This document shows, piece by piece, positions 5,111 through 5,904 of a stretch of 5,904 bases of DNA (the first letter of the stretch is position 1; every line of letters starts with the position of its first letter). Both the position numbers and the translations under genes were made by a program. Below the pieces are notes generated by a model. The model searched no databases. It had not been told where the DNA came from and was given only the letters and a program-made list of their open reading frames with translations. Source of the DNA: an uncultured bacterium. Lineage in GTDB: Bacteria > Bipolaricaulota > Bipolaricaulia > UBA7950 > UBA9294. The DNA lies in assembly GCA_903859225.1 (NCBI GenBank), contig CAIOLV010000093.1, forward strand, positions 1-5,904, given 5' to 3'.

Positions 5111-5605
5111 CTATCGTCCCATTCCTCGTCCCATGCGCCCGCCGCACGAGCCGTCGAGGCCCGCACCGAGGCCGCTCTTCGCGAGTCCGCGGCCGGCCAT
5201 CATCGGACCGCCCAGCCCGCGGACTCCCATCAGATCGGCCTGCGCCTGGGTGATCTTGCCGCTCGCGACGCCATCCGCGATCACTTGTTCCATGGCTTTC
5301 TCGGCCGCGCGTCGTTCCTTCATCGCGGTCGCCTGCTCCTGCGTGATGCGTCCAGCAGCGAGCGCCTCATCGATCGTCTGGTCCTGCGCCGTCTCGATCG
5401 CCGCTGTCAGCTTCGCCTCATCGATTCCGAGGTTCTTCGCCAGTTTCGACAGGAACGACGTCTCCGCGCTCGCCGTGCTCGCCGCGGCCGTGGCGTTCGA
5501 GCTATTGCTCGCCGACTGCGCAAACACGAGCACGCCAGTCACCGCGAGGGCCGCGAGCACCATCAAGGTCACAACCATCCCGATTCTCTTCGTCTTCTGG
5601 TTCAT
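5111..5605 (-). CDS. Secreted helical protein with two 'G-x-I-T-x-x-Q-A' motifs and a Gly/Met/Arg-rich tail (DUF2680-like)
   Basis: A 164-residue protein from ATG 5605; a perfect AGGAGG (plus 5613-5618) lies seven bases upstream. Residues 1-29 are a signal peptide: basic MNQKTKR, a hydrophobic core (8-27) and a likely cut after 'VFA' before Q30. A Ser/Ala/Asn/Thr linker (31-49) follows. Residues 50-98 read 'FLSKLAKNLGIDEAKLTAAI' and onward to 'ALAAGRITQEQATAMKER', the pattern of exported helical proteins of the DUF2680/YckD type. A second, shorter copy, 'GVASGKITQAQADLMGVR', is at 112-129. The tail (127-164) is rich in Gly, Met and Arg and holds the only cysteine (C154). The protein should act outside the cytoplasmic membrane; metal binding or envelope stress are guesses only. 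It lies 143 bp after the transporter tail and has its own terminator. Confidence 0.85.
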   Translation of the reverse strand: MNQKTKRIGMVVTLMVLAALAVTGVLVFAQSASNSSNATAAASTASAETSFLSKLAKNLGIDEAKLTAAIETAQDQTIDEALAAGRITQEQATAMKERRAAEKAMEQVIADGVASGKITQAQADLMGVRGLGGPMMAGRGLAKSGLGAGLDGSCGGRMGRGMGR

Positions 5606-5692
5606 GGATGATCCTCCTCATCCTGCATGTACGGAGAGAATCGCCGCCTCCCGTGGACGGCGCGGGCCAGATGTGTGGCTGGATTGTGTCGC

Positions 5693-5717
5693 CGACGCGG
5701 TCCGAGTCCACGCGTCG
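5693..5717. other. 25-bp inverted repeat upstream of the secreted-protein gene
   Basis: CGACGCG (5693-5699) and CGCGTCG (5711-5717) are perfect 7-bp arms around an 11-nt centre, 32 nt beyond the stop of the transporter gene and about 88 nt upstream of the secreted-protein start. It could be an operator for that gene or part of the transporter's 3' end. No T-tract. Confidence 0.3.
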
Positions 5718-5730
5718 CCGCGCGAACTGA

Positions 5731-5767
5731 GCCAGAGGGCGATGACGTCTAGCCTTCCGCCTCTGGC
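5731..5767 (-). terminator. Hairpin overlapping the end of the transporter gene (possible terminator)
   Basis: GCCAGAGG (5731-5738) and CCTCTGGC (5760-5767) are perfect 8-bp arms. Two more pairs can form past a one-base bulge (5740-5741 with 5758-5759). The stop codon lies inside the loop. On the minus strand it is followed by CTCAGTTCG, not a T-run, so termination is only possible, not shown. Confidence 0.35.
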
Positions 5768-5904
5768 GCGGCCGAGGCGGGCGGGACGTCCGGCACGAGC
5801 GTCTCGATCTCGCGCACCGGCCGGTAGAGATACCCGACGACGGCCGCGGCAGCCCCGACGAGGCCTGCCAGAACGAACATCAGCCCGATTCCGGCTCCGG
5901 GGCC
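5749..5904 (-). CDS. C-terminal end of an integral membrane protein, probably an MFS transporter (5' partial)
   Basis: A minus-strand frame open to the right edge ends with TAG at 5749-5751, giving the last 51 residues of a longer protein. It begins within a hydrophobic glycine/alanine-rich helix ('GIGLMFVLAGLVGAAAAVVG'). This is followed by 'YLYRPVREIETLVPD' and a short Pro/Ala/Glu-rich cytoplasmic tail ('APEAEG' at the end). A last transmembrane helix followed by basic residues, an 'R-x-I/V-E' pair and 'PD' is common at the C-terminus of MFS exporters. So few residues cannot prove the family, and another polytopic membrane protein is possible. Substrate unknown. Confidence 0.6.
   Translation of the reverse strand, partial: GPGAGIGLMFVLAGLVGAAAAVVGYLYRPVREIETLVPDVPPASAAPEAEG

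Noticed and set aside
4976..5611. Plus-strand reading frame of 211 codons antisense to the secreted-protein gene
   Set aside because: Its translation is Arg/His/Leu-rich noise opposite a protein with a clear signal peptide and helix repeats.

Overview
The window reads as GC-rich bacterial chromosomal DNA. The complete genes are preceded by clear Shine-Dalgarno (SD) sequences (AGGAGG, GGAGGGG or AGGTGA types). I see no rRNA, tRNA, CRISPR array, insertion sequence or phage gene. The lineage cannot be fixed from sequence alone. The protein mix (SprB/PKD-like repeats, a DUF1848 protein, a ZmaR-like GNAT enzyme, a secreted protein with 'G-x-I-T-x-x-Q-A' helices) suggests an environmental, perhaps anaerobic, high-GC bacterium of an under-sampled phylum, but that is a guess.

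Layout. Left half, plus strand: the 3' part of a large extracellular repeat protein (1-1214, open at the left edge) with three 77-residue beta-sandwich repeats and a C-terminal carbohydrate-binding-like domain; a small class I SAM-dependent methyltransferase (1399-2016); and a 54-residue membrane-anchored or secreted small protein (2220-2384). Right half, all minus strand, from right to left: the C-terminal tail of a membrane transporter, probably of the major facilitator superfamily (MFS) (5749-5904, open at the right edge); a secreted helical protein with a Gly/Met/Arg tail (5111-5605), followed by a convincing Rho-independent terminator (5036-5068); an unrecognised four-helix membrane protein (4532-4909); a DUF1848 cysteine-cluster protein (3549-4478); and a GNAT acetyltransferase (2451-3242). 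The two halves converge at about 2385-2450.

How the genes may work together. The only likely operon is the four-helix membrane protein plus the DUF1848 protein, separated by 53 nt. It lies behind its own leader, which carries a strong 22-bp inverted repeat (4934-4955). The other genes are spaced far enough apart to be separate transcription units and show no obvious shared pathway. The 306 nt between the DUF1848 gene and the GNAT gene hold no gene I can support.

Most interesting points: the DUF1848 protein carries a perfect radical-SAM-type CX3CX2C motif at its C-terminus, not the usual N-terminal position. Its putative operon partner is a membrane protein that appears to be a tandem duplication of a two-helix unit with one histidine per half. 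I see no clear evidence of a defence system, mobile element or other fully new multi-gene system.
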